DNA of 64,000 nucleotides from Nitratireductor aquimarinus (GCF_017255295.1 NZ_JAFKDE010000012.1:57551-121550); one strand, 5' to 3'. Positions 8,919 through 18,654 are shown, counted from the stretch's first letter. Numbers and translations: made by a program. The notes: generated from the letters alone by a model not told the origin.

Positions 8919-9145
8919 AGCTTCCCTTTCTGAAATTTTTGACTTTCAAACACGCGTTTCGCCGGCCAGAAATGCTGGTGGCTTCAGGGGCGCGCCGGGA
9001 CGTTATGCAGCAGGAAAATTGCCGGTAAAAGCGGCTATAAAGTTAAATAAATCAATGATTTTTGAGATGTTCTTTTATAGCAATATAACGCCGGACGGTT
9101 CTCATGGAGACCGCATCCGGAGTACCTTTCTTTGGGCCGTTCCCG

Positions 9146-9478
9146 TCAGTTCCGGAATATCCACCGGCGGTCGAAAAGCCGCTCCCGCATCTCCGCCTTG
9201 CAGCGCAGAACCGGGCAGGATTCGCGGTCTGCGGTAGGGATGTAATCGCGCACGGCGATGTGCGCCACCGGGCAGAAATTCTCATTCGCCACATAGCGGT
9301 CATAGCGGGGCAGGCTCGGATTGTTGCGCGACTGGTAGCGCATGATCGCCGCACCCTCCGCATTGATCCTGGCTTGCGCCTCGGCACAGCTCATGGCAGT
9401 TGACGTGTAGCGGGATATGGCTCCGGCAGGGCTGGCCAGAACGACCATTCCAAGGGTCAGGGCGATGTATCTCAACAT
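9146..9478 (-). CDS. Small secreted four-cysteine protein, copy B
   Basis: A 110-residue paralogue of the 8634-8918 protein, with a signal peptide ending near SPAGA and the same ordered features: a first cysteine, EGAAIMRY, RYDRYVANENFCP, then PTADRESCPVLRC. It has an extra arginine-rich C-terminal tail of about 20 residues. The promoter region contains the palindrome GATAACGATTATC at 9521-9533. A tandem duplication followed by divergence is the simplest origin. Function is unknown; a periplasmic or surface role is inferred only from the signal peptide and cysteines. Confidence 0.65.
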   Translation of the reverse strand: MLRYIALTLGMVVLASPAGAISRYTSTAMSCAEAQARINAEGAAIMRYQSRNNPSLPRYDRYVANENFCPVAHIAVRDYIPTADRESCPVLRCKAEMRERLFDRRWIFRN

Positions 9479-9520
9479 GATCGGTCACTTTGCTTTGAGC
9501 AGGCTGCAACGGGTGCAGCG

Positions 9521-9533
9521 GATAACGATTATC
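9521..9533. promoter_or_regulatory. Palindrome GATAACGATTATC upstream of copy B
   Basis: Five-base arms GATAA/TTATC around a 3-bp centre lie about 45 bp from the copy B start and about 60 bp from the divergent CoA-binding gene. It resembles half of a Fur-family box, but that is only a resemblance. Confidence 0.3.
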
Positions 9534-9593
9534 ATATCATAGCCTGCGGCTTTGCCGAGATTGAGGCGGCATTCGCAGGGTTCGGGAGCGACG

Positions 9594-10115
9594 ATGAACC
9601 ACGACAGTTACGACGACGCCTATATTTCCGGCATTCTGAACACGGTGAAGAGCGTCGCCATTGTGGGTGCTTCGGCCAATGAGGTCAGGCCCAGCTTCTT
9701 TGTCACGAAGTATCTGATCGACAAGGGATACACGGTGTTTCCCGTCAATCCCGGTCAGGCCGGCAAGGAGATCGCCGGTCGTCCCGTCGCCGCAACGCTT
9801 GCCGATCTCGCCGAGCCCGTCGACATGGTCGATGTCTTCCGCCCATCCTCCGCCATTCCGGGCCTGACGGACGAGATCCTCGCCATGGAGACGCTCCCCA
9901 AAGTGGTCTGGATGCAGCTAACTGTGCGTGACGATGCGTCCGCAAAACGTCTTGAGGAGAAGGGCATTCAGGTCGTGATGGATCGCTGCCCGAAGATCGA
10001 ATATGCGCGGCTTTCACGCGAAATCGGCTGGAACGGCGTCAACAGCCGCGTGATTTCGTCGAAAAAGCCGATCATGCGCAAAGGTTTCCAGAGCTTCGGC
10101 ATTCGCCAGCGCTGA
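9594..10115 (+). CDS. CoA-binding (Rossmann) domain protein, YccU type
   Basis: A 173-residue stand-alone CoA-binding domain: the VKSVAIVGASANEVRPS strand-turn, FPVNPGQAGKEIAGRPV, and VVMDRCPKIEYARL motifs are those of the YccU/CoA_binding_2 family related to succinyl-CoA synthetase alpha. These proteins lack the catalytic half and their role is uncertain, though they commonly sit next to metY in rhizobia, as here. The ATG at 9594 is preferred, with GGGAG just upstream, over a longer frame from 9552. Confidence 0.8.
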   Translation: MNHDSYDDAYISGILNTVKSVAIVGASANEVRPSFFVTKYLIDKGYTVFPVNPGQAGKEIAGRPVAATLADLAEPVDMVDVFRPSSAIPGLTDEILAMETLPKVVWMQLTVRDDASAKRLEEKGIQVVMDRCPKIEYARLSREIGWNGVNSRVISSKKPIMRKGFQSFGIRQR

Positions 10116-10197
10116 TTTTTCAGTGCAGCCGGTCGGCGGGGCATAAATCTCCTTTGCCTGCGACCAAGGGCTCTGTATTGATGCCCGCAACCCTGAT

Positions 10198-10231
10198 TTT
10201 TGACATGGAGGGATTTTGACATGGAGGGATT
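10198..10231 (+). repeat. Tandem duplication of the metY ribosome-binding region
   Basis: An 18-bp unit (TTTTGACATGGAGGGATT) is repeated with a 16-bp period. Each copy carries a GGAGGG Shine-Dalgarno and an ATG that opens a very short frame; the second short frame (10221-10244) overlaps the metY start. Confidence 0.8.
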
Positions 10232-10236
10232 GTCAT

Positions 10237-11520
10237 ATGAGTGAGCGTACTCCCGGTTTCGACACGCTGGCGGTGCATGCAGGGGCCCAGCCCGATCCGG
10301 CGACAGGCGCACGCGCCACGCCGATCTACCAGACCACCTCCTATGTCTTCGACGATGCGGACCATGCCGCTTCGCTGTTCGGCCTCAAGGCCTTCGGCAA
10401 CATCTACACCCGCATCATGAATCCCACCCAGGCCGTGCTCGAAGAGCGCGTTGCAGCCCTTGAGGGCGGCACGGCGGCGCTGGCCACGGCTTCCGGCCAT
10501 GCGGCTCAGTTGCTGACCTTCCACAATCTCATGCGGCCGGGCGCGAATTTCATCGCTGCCAAAAGGCTTTACGGCGGTTCCATCAATCAGTTCGGCCATG
10601 CCTTCAAGAATTTCGACTGGCATGTCCGCTGGGCCGATCCGGAGAATTTCGACAGTTTCGAAAGCCAGATCGATGACGACACGCAGGCGATCTTCGTTGA
10701 GAGCCTGGCCAATCCGGGCGGCACTTTCGTGGACCTGGAAAAGATCGGCGACATTGCGCGCCGTCACGGCCTGCCGCTGATCGTCGACAACACGATGGCG
10801 TCGCCCTACCTGCTGCGTCCCATCGAGCATGGCGCTGACATCGTGCTGCACTCGCTCACCAAGTTCATGGGCGGCCACGGCAATTCCGTGGGCGGCGCAC
10901 TGGTCGATGGCGGCACGTTCGACTGGTCGAAGTCCGGCAAGTACCCGATGCTCTCCGAGCCGCGTCCCGAATATGGCGGCATGGTTCTGCACGAGACCTT
11001 CGGCAATTTCGCCTTCGCAATCGCAGCCCGCGTTCTGGGCCTGCGCGATTTCGGTCCGGCGATCTCGCCCTTCAACGCCTTCCAGATCCTCACCGGCATC
11101 GAGACGCTGGCGCTTCGCATGCAGCGCCACAGCGACAATGCGCTGAAGGTGGCCGAATGGCTCAAGGGGCACGACAAGGTGTCGTGGGTTTCCTATCCGG
11201 GCCTGCCGGAAGATCCCAACCACGCGCTTATGAAGAAGTATTCGCCCAAGGGCGCTGGCGCTGTCTTCACCTTCGGCCTGAAAGACGGGTTCGATGCGGG
11301 CGTAAAGGTGGTGGAGAGCGTCGAACTCTTCTCGCATCTGGCCAATATCGGCGACACCAAGTCGCTGATCATCCATCCGGCTTCCACCACCCACCGCCAG
11401 CTCTCCGACGAGCAGAAGGCGGCGGCTGGCGCCGGCGTCGATGTGATCCGCCTGTCTATCGGCATTGAGGACGTGGCAGACATCATCGCCGATCTGGAGC
11501 AGGCGCTCGCCAAAATCTGA
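10237..11520 (+). CDS. metY: O-acetylhomoserine sulfhydrylase (Cys/Met metabolism PLP enzyme)
   Basis: A cytosolic PLP enzyme that makes homocysteine (or methionine) from O-acetylhomoserine by direct sulfhydrylation. It is 427 residues long, the MetY length. The PLP lysine lies in the motif [12 protein letters not shown], preceded by the [12 protein letters not shown] aspartate, and the C-terminal [11 protein letters not shown] and RLSIGIED motifs are intact. The start at 10237 follows the second GGAGGG of a duplicated leader. A strong terminator follows 30 bp after the stop. The adjacent CoA-binding gene may be co-transcribed. Confidence 0.92.
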   Translation: MSERTPGFDTLAVHAGAQPDPATGARATPIYQTTSYVFDDADHAASLFGLKAFGNIYTRIMNPTQAVLEERVAALEGGTAALATASGHAAQLLTFHNLMRPGANFIAAKRLYGGSINQFGHAFKNFDWHVRWADPENFDSFESQIDDDTQAIFVESLANPGGTFVDLEKIGDIARRHGLPLIVDNTMASPYLLRPIEHGADIVLHSLTKFMGGHGNSVGGALVDGGTFDWSKSGKYPMLSEPRPEYGGMVLHETFGNFAFAIAARVLGLRDFGPAISPFNAFQILTGIETLALRMQRHSDNALKVAEWLKGHDKVSWVSYPGLPEDPNHALMKKYSPKGAGAVFTFGLKDGFDAGVKVVESVELFSHLANIGDTKSLIIHPASTTHRQLSDEQKAAAGAGVDVIRLSIGIEDVADIIADLEQALAKI

Positions 11521-11549
11521 TCGAAGCGACTGATCGCGAATGCAATGAC

Positions 11550-11580
11550 GGCGCGGGCTGAAAGGCCCGCGCCGTTTCTT
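11550..11580 (+). terminator. Rho-independent terminator of metY
   Basis: Perfect 9-bp stem GGCGCGGGC/GCCCGCGCC with a 6-nt loop, followed by GTTTCTT. Confidence 0.85.
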
Positions 11581-11600
11581 ATTGCAGGGAGGTGGGGGCG

Positions 11601-12848
11601 CTAGGAGGCGTCCCAGACGCAGTCCAGCCGCTCCAGTCCGTGAAAATGGTAGGTGTCGCCATAGACCGGCGGCACCTTCAGGGCGAGCGAGGGCAGGCGC
11701 TCGAACAAAACCTTTAGCCCCACCTGCATTTCCAGCCGCGCCAATGGCGCGCCGATGCAGAAATGAATGCCCGCGCCGAATGACACATTCTTCTGGTCGG
11801 GGCGACCGGGGCGGAAACTGCGCGGCTCCTCGAAAGCCGTCAGGTCGTTGTTGGCTGCGCCCAGGAGCAGGCCGACCGTCTCGCCGGGCTTCAGGGTCAG
11901 GCCCGGAGCGACCTCCACCGTCTCATAGGCATAGCGGGTGAACATGTGCAGCGGCGGATCGTAGCGCAGGCATTCCTCCACCGTTGCCGCCGCATCCGCG
12001 TCGGAGCCGAAGAAGCGCCGCGGATCGCCGCCCTGCGCCAGCAGGGTCGATACGGCGTTGCCCAGCTGGTGCACGGTTGCCTCATGCCCTGCGTTCAAAA
12101 GAAGAATGGCCGAAGAGACAAGCTCATCCTCGCTCAGCCGTTCGCCATCTTCCTGCGCGGCGATGAGCAGGCTCAGCAGATCATCGCCCGGTGTGGCGCT
12201 GCGCTTTCTGGCGTAGTCGCGGATGAAGGCGGCGAAGTCGCGCGCGGCCTCATCGGCGCTGCGCTGCGTCTCTTCGTCAGAGCCGTGCATATACATGGCG
12301 ACCATGCGATGCGACCATTCCACGAGCTGCGGCCCCATATCCGTGGGCACGCCCAGCATCTCCGTGATGATCACCAGCGGAATGGGCGTTGCATAGGCTT
12401 CAAGCAGCTCCGCTTCGCCGGTCTTCTCAAAACCGTCGATCAGCGTGTGGCAGAGCGTCTCTACGCGGGGGCGCAGCCGCTCGACCTGGCGTGAGACGAA
12501 GGCGCGGTTGACGAGCTTCCTGAGCCGCGTGTGCACGGGCGGCTCGATCTCAAGCATCGAGTTGGCCTCGATGGCGTCGAAATGCTTCAGATGCGTGCGC
12601 GTGGCCGGGTCGGGCTTCTGGTCGGCGGGTTGCTCGCGTCCAAGGCGCCGGTCGCGCAGGGCGCGGTTGACGCTTTCATAGTCGGTCAGGCACCAGAAGC
12701 CGAAGTCGTCCCAGAAGAACGCGGGCGCATGGGCATGCAGATAGGCATAGGCCGGGTAGGGATCCTGAACGAAGTCCGGATCGTGCGGATCGAGCCGAAC
12801 GGCTTTGCGATCATGATCGTAGAGGAGGTGGGCTGGTCTTTGGGGCAT
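11601..12848 (-). CDS. Cytochrome P450
   Basis: A soluble 415-residue bacterial P450. The heme-thiolate loop FGAGIHFCIG is intact, the I-helix has NAGHEAT (alanine then threonine in the oxygen-activation position), and ExxR is represented by EECLRYDPP with the downstream FRPGRPD segment. No membrane anchor. No ferredoxin or ferredoxin reductase gene is adjacent, so electrons must come from proteins encoded elsewhere. The substrate cannot be predicted. It converges on metY and is divergent from clpP. Confidence 0.92.
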   Translation of the reverse strand: MPQRPAHLLYDHDRKAVRLDPHDPDFVQDPYPAYAYLHAHAPAFFWDDFGFWCLTDYESVNRALRDRRLGREQPADQKPDPATRTHLKHFDAIEANSMLEIEPPVHTRLRKLVNRAFVSRQVERLRPRVETLCHTLIDGFEKTGEAELLEAYATPIPLVIITEMLGVPTDMGPQLVEWSHRMVAMYMHGSDEETQRSADEAARDFAAFIRDYARKRSATPGDDLLSLLIAAQEDGERLSEDELVSSAILLLNAGHEATVHQLGNAVSTLLAQGGDPRRFFGSDADAAATVEECLRYDPPLHMFTRYAYETVEVAPGLTLKPGETVGLLLGAANNDLTAFEEPRSFRPGRPDQKNVSFGAGIHFCIGAPLARLEMQVGLKVLFERLPSLALKVPPVYGDTYHFHGLERLDCVWDAS

Positions 12849-12980
12849 GATGGTGCGGTCCGGCTTGATGGGCGCCTCAAGGGGCCCCCGATGGGTACAT
12901 TGCGTCGCGCGCAGGGCGCGGTATGGGCCTGTCAGAACCGGCGAATCGGACGCCGGCGATCATCAAGATAAAGGCTTGCT

Positions 12981-13010
12981 CTTGCGTCGGGGGAATGGGG
13001 CATCATATCT
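12981..13010 (+). promoter_or_regulatory. Candidate heat-shock (RpoH) promoter of clpP
   Basis: CTTGCG, a 17-bp spacer and CATATCT lie 82 bp before the clpP start. This differs at one position from the alphaproteobacterial RpoH pattern CTTG-N(18-19)-CYTATNT as I recall it. Confidence 0.4.
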
Positions 13011-13091
13011 ATCCCGTTGAACCAAACGATTCTGCCGCTTTTGCGTGCGCCAGCCAATCGGGCGTGCGACCTCAAACCGAAAGGTGTTTTC

Positions 13092-13724
13092 ATGCCGAAT
13101 CCCGTCGATACCGCCATGAATCTGGTGCCCATGGTCGTCGAGCAGACGAACCGGGGTGAACGGGCTTACGACATCTTCTCGCGCCTCCTCAAGGAGCGCA
13201 TTATCTTCATCACCGGCCCGATCGAGGATAGCATGGCCTCGCTGGTCTGTGCGCAGCTCCTCTTCCTCGAGGCAGAGAACCCGAAGAAAGAGATCGCGCT
13301 CTACATCAACTCGCCGGGTGGCGTGGTGACGTCGGGCATGGCCATCTACGACACGATGCAGTTCATCCAGCCGCCGGTCTCCACGCTGTGCATCGGCCAG
13401 GCTGCGTCGATGGGGTCGCTGCTTCTGTGCGCCGGCCACAAGGACATGCGCTTTGCGACGCCGAACGCGCGCATCATGGTGCATCAGCCTTCGGGCGGCT
13501 TCCAGGGCCAGGCGTCCGATATCGAGCGCCACGCGCAGGACATCATCAAGCTGAAGCGTCGTCTGAACGAGGTCTATGTCCAGCACACCGGGCAGGATTA
13601 CGACACGATCGAGCGCACGCTTGACCGCGATCATTTCATGACCTCGGACGAGGCGCAGGAGTTTGGCCTGATCGACAAGGTCGTCAGCTCCCGCGACACG
13701 CCCGAGAAAGCAGCCGAATCCTGA
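13092..13724 (+). CDS. clpP: ATP-dependent Clp protease proteolytic subunit
   Basis: The serine peptidase that forms a double heptameric chamber and works with ClpX or ClpA. The 210-residue protein has the full catalytic triad: Ser106 in GQAASMGS, His131 in MVHQPSGG and Asp180 in LDRDHF. The start at 13092 follows AAAGGTG and yields the usual N-terminus [15 protein letters not shown]; an upstream frame is not conserved. A candidate heat-shock promoter is at 12981-13010. clpX follows after 318 bp, the standard order. Confidence 0.97.
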   Translation: MPNPVDTAMNLVPMVVEQTNRGERAYDIFSRLLKERIIFITGPIEDSMASLVCAQLLFLEAENPKKEIALYINSPGGVVTSGMAIYDTMQFIQPPVSTLCIGQAASMGSLLLCAGHKDMRFATPNARIMVHQPSGGFQGQASDIERHAQDIIKLKRRLNEVYVQHTGQDYDTIERTLDRDHFMTSDEAQEFGLIDKVVSSRDTPEKAAES

Positions 13725-13905
13725 TTCGGAACGCGGCTTTTGCAATCGGTCTGCCCGGCCTTGTGCCGGGCATGGCGCGGTTTGGCCGGCATTTGCCGCC
13801 GATTGCGTCATTTCCGTCACATTTTTGTGTTTGCAGCCGGTGTGTGAACGCCTACGTTAAGTCTATATTGAGTTTCCAGATCCAAGGTCTGGACAGGGGC
13901 TCGGT

Positions 13906-14046
13906 ATGGTTGCCGCGTTTTCGGATTTGTGTTTCGTTTCGAGGACAGAGCGTGGACCGCCCGGGGCTATCGTGTTCCGAGGCACCATGACCGCCCGGCA
14001 AGTGCGGGTCGACCTGCCGGTGGTAGTGAAAGGACGTAAGACATGA
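13906..14046 (+). CDS. Possible 46-codon leader ORF overlapping the clpX start
   Basis: An open frame starts at an ATG preceded by AGGGG and ends in a TGA that overlaps the clpX ATG (ATGA). The product has no recognisable domain. The position and stop-start overlap suggest translational coupling, but the frame may be fortuitous in GC-rich DNA. The remainder of the 318-bp clpP-clpX gap shows only a GC hairpin without T-run (about 13751-13770). Confidence 0.25.
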   Translation: MVAAFSDLCFVSRTERGPPGAIVFRGTMTARQVRVDLPVVVKGRKT

Positions 14047-15317
14047 GCAAGGCCAGCAACGGCAGCGGAGACTCCAAGAACACGCTGTACTGCTCCTTCT
14101 GCGGCAAAAGCCAGCACGAAGTCCGCAAGCTTATTGCGGGACCCACTGTCTTCATTTGTGACGAGTGCGTCGAACTGTGCATGGACATCATCCGCGAGGA
14201 AAACAAATCCTCGATGGTGAAGTCGCGCGAGGGCGTGCCCACACCGCAGGAAATTATCGAGGTGCTGGACGATTATGTGATCGGTCAGGCGCATGCCAAG
14301 CGCGTGCTGTCTGTGGCCGTCCACAATCACTACAAGCGCCTGGCCCACGCATCCAAGAATGCCGAGGTCGAACTCGCCAAGTCCAACATTCTGCTGATCG
14401 GCCCGACCGGTTGCGGCAAGACGCTTCTGGCCCAGACGCTGGCGCGCATCATCGATGTGCCCTTCACCATGGCCGATGCGACGACGCTGACCGAGGCCGG
14501 TTATGTGGGCGAGGACGTCGAGAACATCATTCTCAAGCTGCTCCAGTCGGCCGACTACAATGTCGAGCGGGCGCAGCGCGGCATCGTCTATATCGATGAG
14601 ATCGACAAGATTTCGCGCAAGTCCGACAATCCTTCGATCACGCGGGATGTTTCGGGCGAGGGCGTGCAGCAGGCGCTGCTGAAGATCATGGAAGGCACGG
14701 TCGCTTCCGTACCGCCGCAGGGCGGTCGCAAGCATCCCCAGCAGGAGTTCCTGCAGGTGGATACGGCCAATATCCTGTTCATCTGCGGCGGCGCTTTTGC
14801 CGGCCTCGACAGGATCATTTCCGACCGTGGCCGCAAGACCTCCATCGGCTTCGGCGCGACGGTGGCCTCTCCGGAAGATCGCCCGACGGGCGAGCTGTTC
14901 CGCCAGGTCGAGCCGGAAGATCTTCTGAAATTCGGTCTCATCCCCGAATTCGTTGGCCGTCTGCCGGTTCTGGCGACGCTTGAGGACCTCGACGAGGCTG
15001 CACTGGTGCAGATCCTCAGCGAGCCCAAGAATGCGCTGGTGAAGCAGTATCAGCGTCTGTTCGACATGGAGAATGTCGAGCTGACCTTCCACGAGAACGC
15101 GCTTGCCGCGATTGCCCGCAAGGCAATCGAGCGCAAGACCGGCGCCCGTGGCCTGCGGTCGATCATGGAAGCGATCCTGCTCGACACGATGTTCGAACTG
15201 CCGGCGCTGGAAGGCGTCCAGGAAGTGGTGATCTCCGATGAGGTGGTCGCCGGCAATGCTCGCCCGCTCTACATCTATGCGGAGCGCGAGCAGGAAAAAG
15301 GCAATGCGAGCGCCTGA
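14043..15317 (+). CDS. clpX: ATP-dependent Clp protease ATP-binding subunit ClpX
   Basis: The AAA+ unfoldase that recognises substrates and feeds ClpP. The 424 residues carry the N-terminal zinc-binding domain (Cys17, Cys20, Cys39, Cys42), Walker A GPTGCGKT at 120-127, Walker B YIDEIDKI, the pore loop after AGYVGEDV, and the ClpP-docking IGF loop (SIGFGA). In alphaproteobacteria ClpXP degrades CtrA and other cell-cycle factors, so it is usually essential. The Shine-Dalgarno is AAAGGA, located inside the possible leader ORF. Confidence 0.97.
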   Translation: MSKASNGSGDSKNTLYCSFCGKSQHEVRKLIAGPTVFICDECVELCMDIIREENKSSMVKSREGVPTPQEIIEVLDDYVIGQAHAKRVLSVAVHNHYKRLAHASKNAEVELAKSNILLIGPTGCGKTLLAQTLARIIDVPFTMADATTLTEAGYVGEDVENIILKLLQSADYNVERAQRGIVYIDEIDKISRKSDNPSITRDVSGEGVQQALLKIMEGTVASVPPQGGRKHPQQEFLQVDTANILFICGGAFAGLDRIISDRGRKTSIGFGATVASPEDRPTGELFRQVEPEDLLKFGLIPEFVGRLPVLATLEDLDEAALVQILSEPKNALVKQYQRLFDMENVELTFHENALAAIARKAIERKTGARGLRSIMEAILLDTMFELPALEGVQEVVISDEVVAGNARPLYIYAEREQEKGNASA

Positions 15318-15353
15318 CGATTGTTCGGCGTTTCGATGTGCAAAGCGTTTCAG

Positions 15354-15390
15354 CGTCACCGGGGCTCCGCTTCGGTGACGTTGTGTTGTC
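15354..15390 (+). terminator. Probable terminator of clpX
   Basis: Hairpin CGTCACCG/CGGTGACG with an 11-nt loop followed by the T-rich TTGTGTTGT. The T-run is interrupted, so efficiency is uncertain. Confidence 0.5.
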
Positions 15391-15643
15391 TGCACTGTTC
15401 TTGTCCACCGTTTGCCCAGATCGAGAAGCCTGAAGGGCGCTTGCTGTGTGTCCGGCCCACGCATCATGCGTAAGCCCTTGATCTTCTCGGTCCATGTCTC
15501 CAACTAAGGGGGGAGCAAAGGTGGGGTGGTTTCCATTCACGCATCGCGCGACAATGCGGGTGCTTCTGGTGGATAACGCTCTGGCCGGATAGACTGAAGT
15601 CCGCGGCTGGCTCTTGAGCGGCTGCGGTTTGAAAGGCTGAAAC
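15391..15643 (+). other. Leader region of lon
   Basis: No gene is seen. A CTTGAT near 15476 could be the -35 of a heat-shock promoter, but the -10 17 bp later fits poorly. The rest shows no clear signal. Confidence 0.4.
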
Positions 15644-18067
15644 ATGACTGATACCCCCAAGACCGCTGGTGGTGCTCTGTATCCCGTGTTGCCCCTGCGC
15701 GACATTGTGGTGTTCCCGCATATGATTGTTCCGCTCTTCGTCGGCCGCGACAAGTCGATCAAGGCGCTGGAAGAGGTGATGGGCGCCGAGCGTCAGATCC
15801 TGCTGGCGACGCAGATGAACGCGGCGGACGACGATCCGGAGCCGAGTGGCATCTATGATATCGGTACGCTGGCTAACGTTCTGCAGCTCCTGAAACTGCC
15901 CGACGGCACGGTGAAAGTGCTGGTCGAGGGCACGTCGCGTGCGCGTGTTTCGCAGTTCAGCGATCGTGAAGAGTTTCACGAGGCAACGGCCGATCTGCTT
16001 CCCGAGCCGGAAGAAGACCAGGTCGAGATCGAGGCGCTGGCGCGTTCGGTGGTCTCGGACTTCGAGAATTACGTCAAGCTGAACAAGAAGATTTCGCCCG
16101 AAGTGGTCGGTGCGGCGAACCAGATCGAGGATTACTCGAAGCTGGCCGATACCGTTGCCTCGCATCTGGCGATCAAGATCCCCGAAAAGCAGGAAATGCT
16201 GGCCACGCTCTCCGTGCGCGAGCGGCTTGAAAAGGCCATGGGCTTCATGGAAGCCGAGATTTCCGTGCTGCAGGTGGAAAAGCGTATCCGCAGCCGCGTG
16301 AAGCGGCAGATGGAGAAGACCCAGCGCGAGTACTATCTGAATGAGCAGATGAAGGCCATTCAGAAGGAGCTCGGCGAGGGCGAGGACGGCCGCAACGAGG
16401 CTGCCGAGCTCGAAGAGCGGATCAAGAAGACGAAGCTCTCCAAGGAAGCGCGCGAGAAGGCCGAGGCCGAGCTGAAGAAGCTCAAGACCATGTCGCCCAT
16501 GTCGGCAGAGGCCACCGTGGTGCGCAACTATCTCGACTGGCTGCTCTCCATTCCGTGGAAGAAGCCGAGCAAGATCAAGAACGATCTCGAATTTTCCGAG
16601 AACGTGCTCGACACGGACCATTTCGGTCTCGAGAAAGTCAAGGAGCGGATCGTCGAGTATCTGGCGGTGCAGAGCCGTCAGAAGAAGCTCAAGGGCCCGA
16701 TCCTGTGCCTCGTCGGACCGCCCGGCGTCGGCAAGACCTCGCTCGCCAAGTCCATCGCCAAGGCCACCGGACGCGAATATGTCCGCATGGCGCTCGGCGG
16801 CGTGCGTGACGAGGCCGAGATCCGTGGTCACCGCCGCACCTATATCGGCTCGATGCCCGGCAAGGTCATCCAGTCGATGAAGAAGGCGCAGAAGTCCAAC
16901 CCGCTCTTCCTGCTCGACGAGATCGACAAGATGGGCATGGATTTCCGTGGCGATCCGTCTTCGGCCCTGCTCGAGGTTCTCGATCCCGAGCAGAACTCGA
17001 CCTTCATGGATCACTATCTCGAGGTTGAGTACGACCTGTCGAGCGTGATGTTCGTCACCACGGCCAACACGCTGAACATTCCGCCGGCGCTGATGGACCG
17101 TATGGAGATCATCCGCATCGCCGGTTACACCGAGGATGAGAAGGTGGAGATCGCCAAGCGGCATCTTCTGCCCAAGGCCGTGCGCGAACATGCGCTTGAG
17201 CCGCAGGAGTTCTCGGTGACCGACGGCGCGCTGCGCGAGATCATCCGCACCTACACCCGCGAAGCGGGCGTGCGTAACCTTGAGCGTGAGCTGATGAAGC
17301 TTGCCCGCAAGGCGGTGACGGAGATCCTGCGCAACGCCAAGAAGGACGGCGGCAAGGAAAAGGTCGAAGTGACCGAGGACAATCTGGCCGACTATCTGGG
17401 CGTTCAGCGTTATCGCTTCGGTCAGGCCGAGGGCGAGGATCAGGTCGGTGTGGTCACCGGTCTGGCCTGGACCGAGGTTGGCGGCGAGCTTCTGACCATC
17501 GAAGGCGTCATGATGCCGGGCAAGGGCAAGATGACTGTCACCGGCAATCTGCGTGACGTGATGAAGGAATCGATTTCCGCAGCGGCGTCTTACGTCCGCT
17601 CGCGCGCGGTCGATTTCGGCATCGAGCCGCCCGTGTTCGACAAGAAGGACATCCACGTGCACGTGCCGGAAGGCGCGACGCCCAAGGATGGCCCGTCGGC
17701 CGGTGTTGCCATGGCGACCTCCATCGTGTCGATCATGACCGGCATCCCGGTGCGCAAGGATATCGCCATGACCGGCGAGATCACCCTGCGTGGCCGTGTG
17801 CTTCCCATTGGCGGTCTGAAGGAAAAGCTCCTGGCGGCGCTGCGCGGCGGCATCAAGAAGGTGCTGATCCCCGAAGAGAACGCCAAGGATCTGGCTGACA
17901 TTCCCGAGAACGTGAAGAACGGTCTCGAGATCGTGCCCGTCAGCCGCGTCGGCGAGGTGCTGGAACATGCTCTCGTGCGGATGCCCGAGCCGATTGAATG
18001 GGTCGAGCCTGCGGAGCCGGCCAGCAAGGTTGGCGTTGGAAATGAGGGGCCCGCCGTCGCCCATTGA
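15644..18067 (+). CDS. lon: ATP-dependent protease La (Lon)
   Basis: An 807-residue homo-oligomeric AAA+ protease for misfolded and regulatory proteins; in alphaproteobacteria its substrates include DnaA, CcrM and SciP. Visible parts are the N-terminal substrate-binding domain starting [13 protein letters not shown], a long coiled coil (about residues 185-285), Walker A GPPGVGKT at 358-365, Walker [11 protein letters not shown], and the C-terminal peptidase with the Ser685/Lys728 dyad (PKDGPSAG and GLKEKL). It has its own leader after clpX and a strong terminator at 18160-18188. Confidence 0.98.
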   Translation: MTDTPKTAGGALYPVLPLRDIVVFPHMIVPLFVGRDKSIKALEEVMGAERQILLATQMNAADDDPEPSGIYDIGTLANVLQLLKLPDGTVKVLVEGTSRARVSQFSDREEFHEATADLLPEPEEDQVEIEALARSVVSDFENYVKLNKKISPEVVGAANQIEDYSKLADTVASHLAIKIPEKQEMLATLSVRERLEKAMGFMEAEISVLQVEKRIRSRVKRQMEKTQREYYLNEQMKAIQKELGEGEDGRNEAAELEERIKKTKLSKEAREKAEAELKKLKTMSPMSAEATVVRNYLDWLLSIPWKKPSKIKNDLEFSENVLDTDHFGLEKVKERIVEYLAVQSRQKKLKGPILCLVGPPGVGKTSLAKSIAKATGREYVRMALGGVRDEAEIRGHRRTYIGSMPGKVIQSMKKAQKSNPLFLLDEIDKMGMDFRGDPSSALLEVLDPEQNSTFMDHYLEVEYDLSSVMFVTTANTLNIPPALMDRMEIIRIAGYTEDEKVEIAKRHLLPKAVREHALEPQEFSVTDGALREIIRTYTREAGVRNLERELMKLARKAVTEILRNAKKDGGKEKVEVTEDNLADYLGVQRYRFGQAEGEDQVGVVTGLAWTEVGGELLTIEGVMMPGKGKMTVTGNLRDVMKESISAAASYVRSRAVDFGIEPPVFDKKDIHVHVPEGATPKDGPSAGVAMATSIVSIMTGIPVRKDIAMTGEITLRGRVLPIGGLKEKLLAALRGGIKKVLIPEENAKDLADIPENVKNGLEIVPVSRVGEVLEHALVRMPEPIEWVEPAEPASKVGVGNEGPAVAH

Positions 18068-18159
18068 CGGCTTGCCCTGAACCGGTTCGGCAAAGCGGTC
18101 GAGCCGGTGCAGCACAAGGGATTGCGCCACTTTGTGGCCGTAATTTCGCTAAAATCGAC

Positions 18160-18188
18160 AAAAGCCGGGCTTCGTGCCCGGCTTTTCT
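18160..18188 (+). terminator. Rho-independent terminator of lon
   Basis: Perfect 11-bp stem AAAAGCCGGGC/GCCCGGCTTTT with a 5-nt loop. Confidence 0.92.
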
Positions 18189-18241
18189 GTCGAAAACCCC
18201 GGAAAACATGGGTTTGCGAGTAGTTTTTGATCATTTCTTGC

Positions 18242-18270
18242 TTGGTTGGGACACTTGTTCTCCCTAGACT
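18242..18270 (+). promoter_or_regulatory. Sigma-70-like promoter of hupB
   Basis: TTGGTT, a 17-bp spacer and TAGACT, 54 bp upstream of the HU start and after the lon terminator. Confidence 0.6.
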
Positions 18271-18324
18271 GCCTCGAGCTGAGTGAGTCGCATCACTTGG
18301 TCCTTATCAGGAAGGGGTAATTAC

Positions 18325-18600
18325 ATGAACAAGAACGAGCTCGTATCCGCAGTCGCAGAAGAGGCCAACCTCTCCAAGGGCGACGCCCAGTCCGCGGTCG
18401 ATGCGGTTTTTGCCGTTATCGAAGGCGAACTCAAGAAGGGTGGGGACGTGCGCCTCGTCGGCTTCGGAAACTTCTCCGTTTCTCGGCGTGAGGCTTCCAC
18501 CGGCCGCAACCCGCAGACCGGTGCCGCAGTTCAGATCCCGGCCCGCAACGTGCCGAAGTTCTCGGCCGGCAAAGGCCTCAAGGACGCAGTCAACGCCTGA
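18325..18600 (+). CDS. hupB: DNA-binding protein HU
   Basis: A 91-residue histone-like protein that bends and compacts DNA as a dimer. The sequence begins MNKNELVSAVAEEA and contains the beta-arm motif with GRNPQTG and the conserved VPKFSAGKGLK end. The ATG at 18325 follows GGAAGGGG; 14 extra in-frame upstream codons are not conserved. It has its own promoter and a perfect terminator, so it is expressed as a single gene downstream of lon, as in other rhizobia. Confidence 0.96.
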   Translation: MNKNELVSAVAEEANLSKGDAQSAVDAVFAVIEGELKKGGDVRLVGFGNFSVSRREASTGRNPQTGAAVQIPARNVPKFSAGKGLKDAVNA

Positions 18601-18622
18601 TTGCGCCCTTTTGGGAATACAA

Positions 18623-18654
18623 GAAAAGCCGGGTTTCGACCCGGCTTTTCTTTT
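18623..18654 (+). terminator. Rho-independent terminator of hupB
   Basis: Perfect 12-bp stem GAAAAGCCGGGT/ACCCGGCTTTTC around a TTCG tetraloop, then TTTT. Confidence 0.95.

Noticed and set aside
10116..10236. Possible SAM-II riboswitch before metY
   Set aside because: A GCGCTGATTT start resembles SAM-II, but the required downstream pairing partner and pseudoknot segment were not found; it also overlaps the end of the CoA-binding gene.
13856..13871. CtrA-like site TTAA-N7-TTGA upstream of clpX
   Set aside because: One half deviates and such short motifs occur by chance; no promoter elements are arranged around it.
15476..15505. Heat-shock promoter for lon (CTTGAT ... CCAACTA)
   Set aside because: The -35 half fits but the -10 half matches only about half of the expected positions.
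15464..18130. A very long open frame (about 890 codons) antisense to lon
   Set aside because: It is the shadow of high-GC3 coding sequence; its translation is His/Arg/Leu-rich low-quality sequence with no domain, while lon itself is fully conserved.
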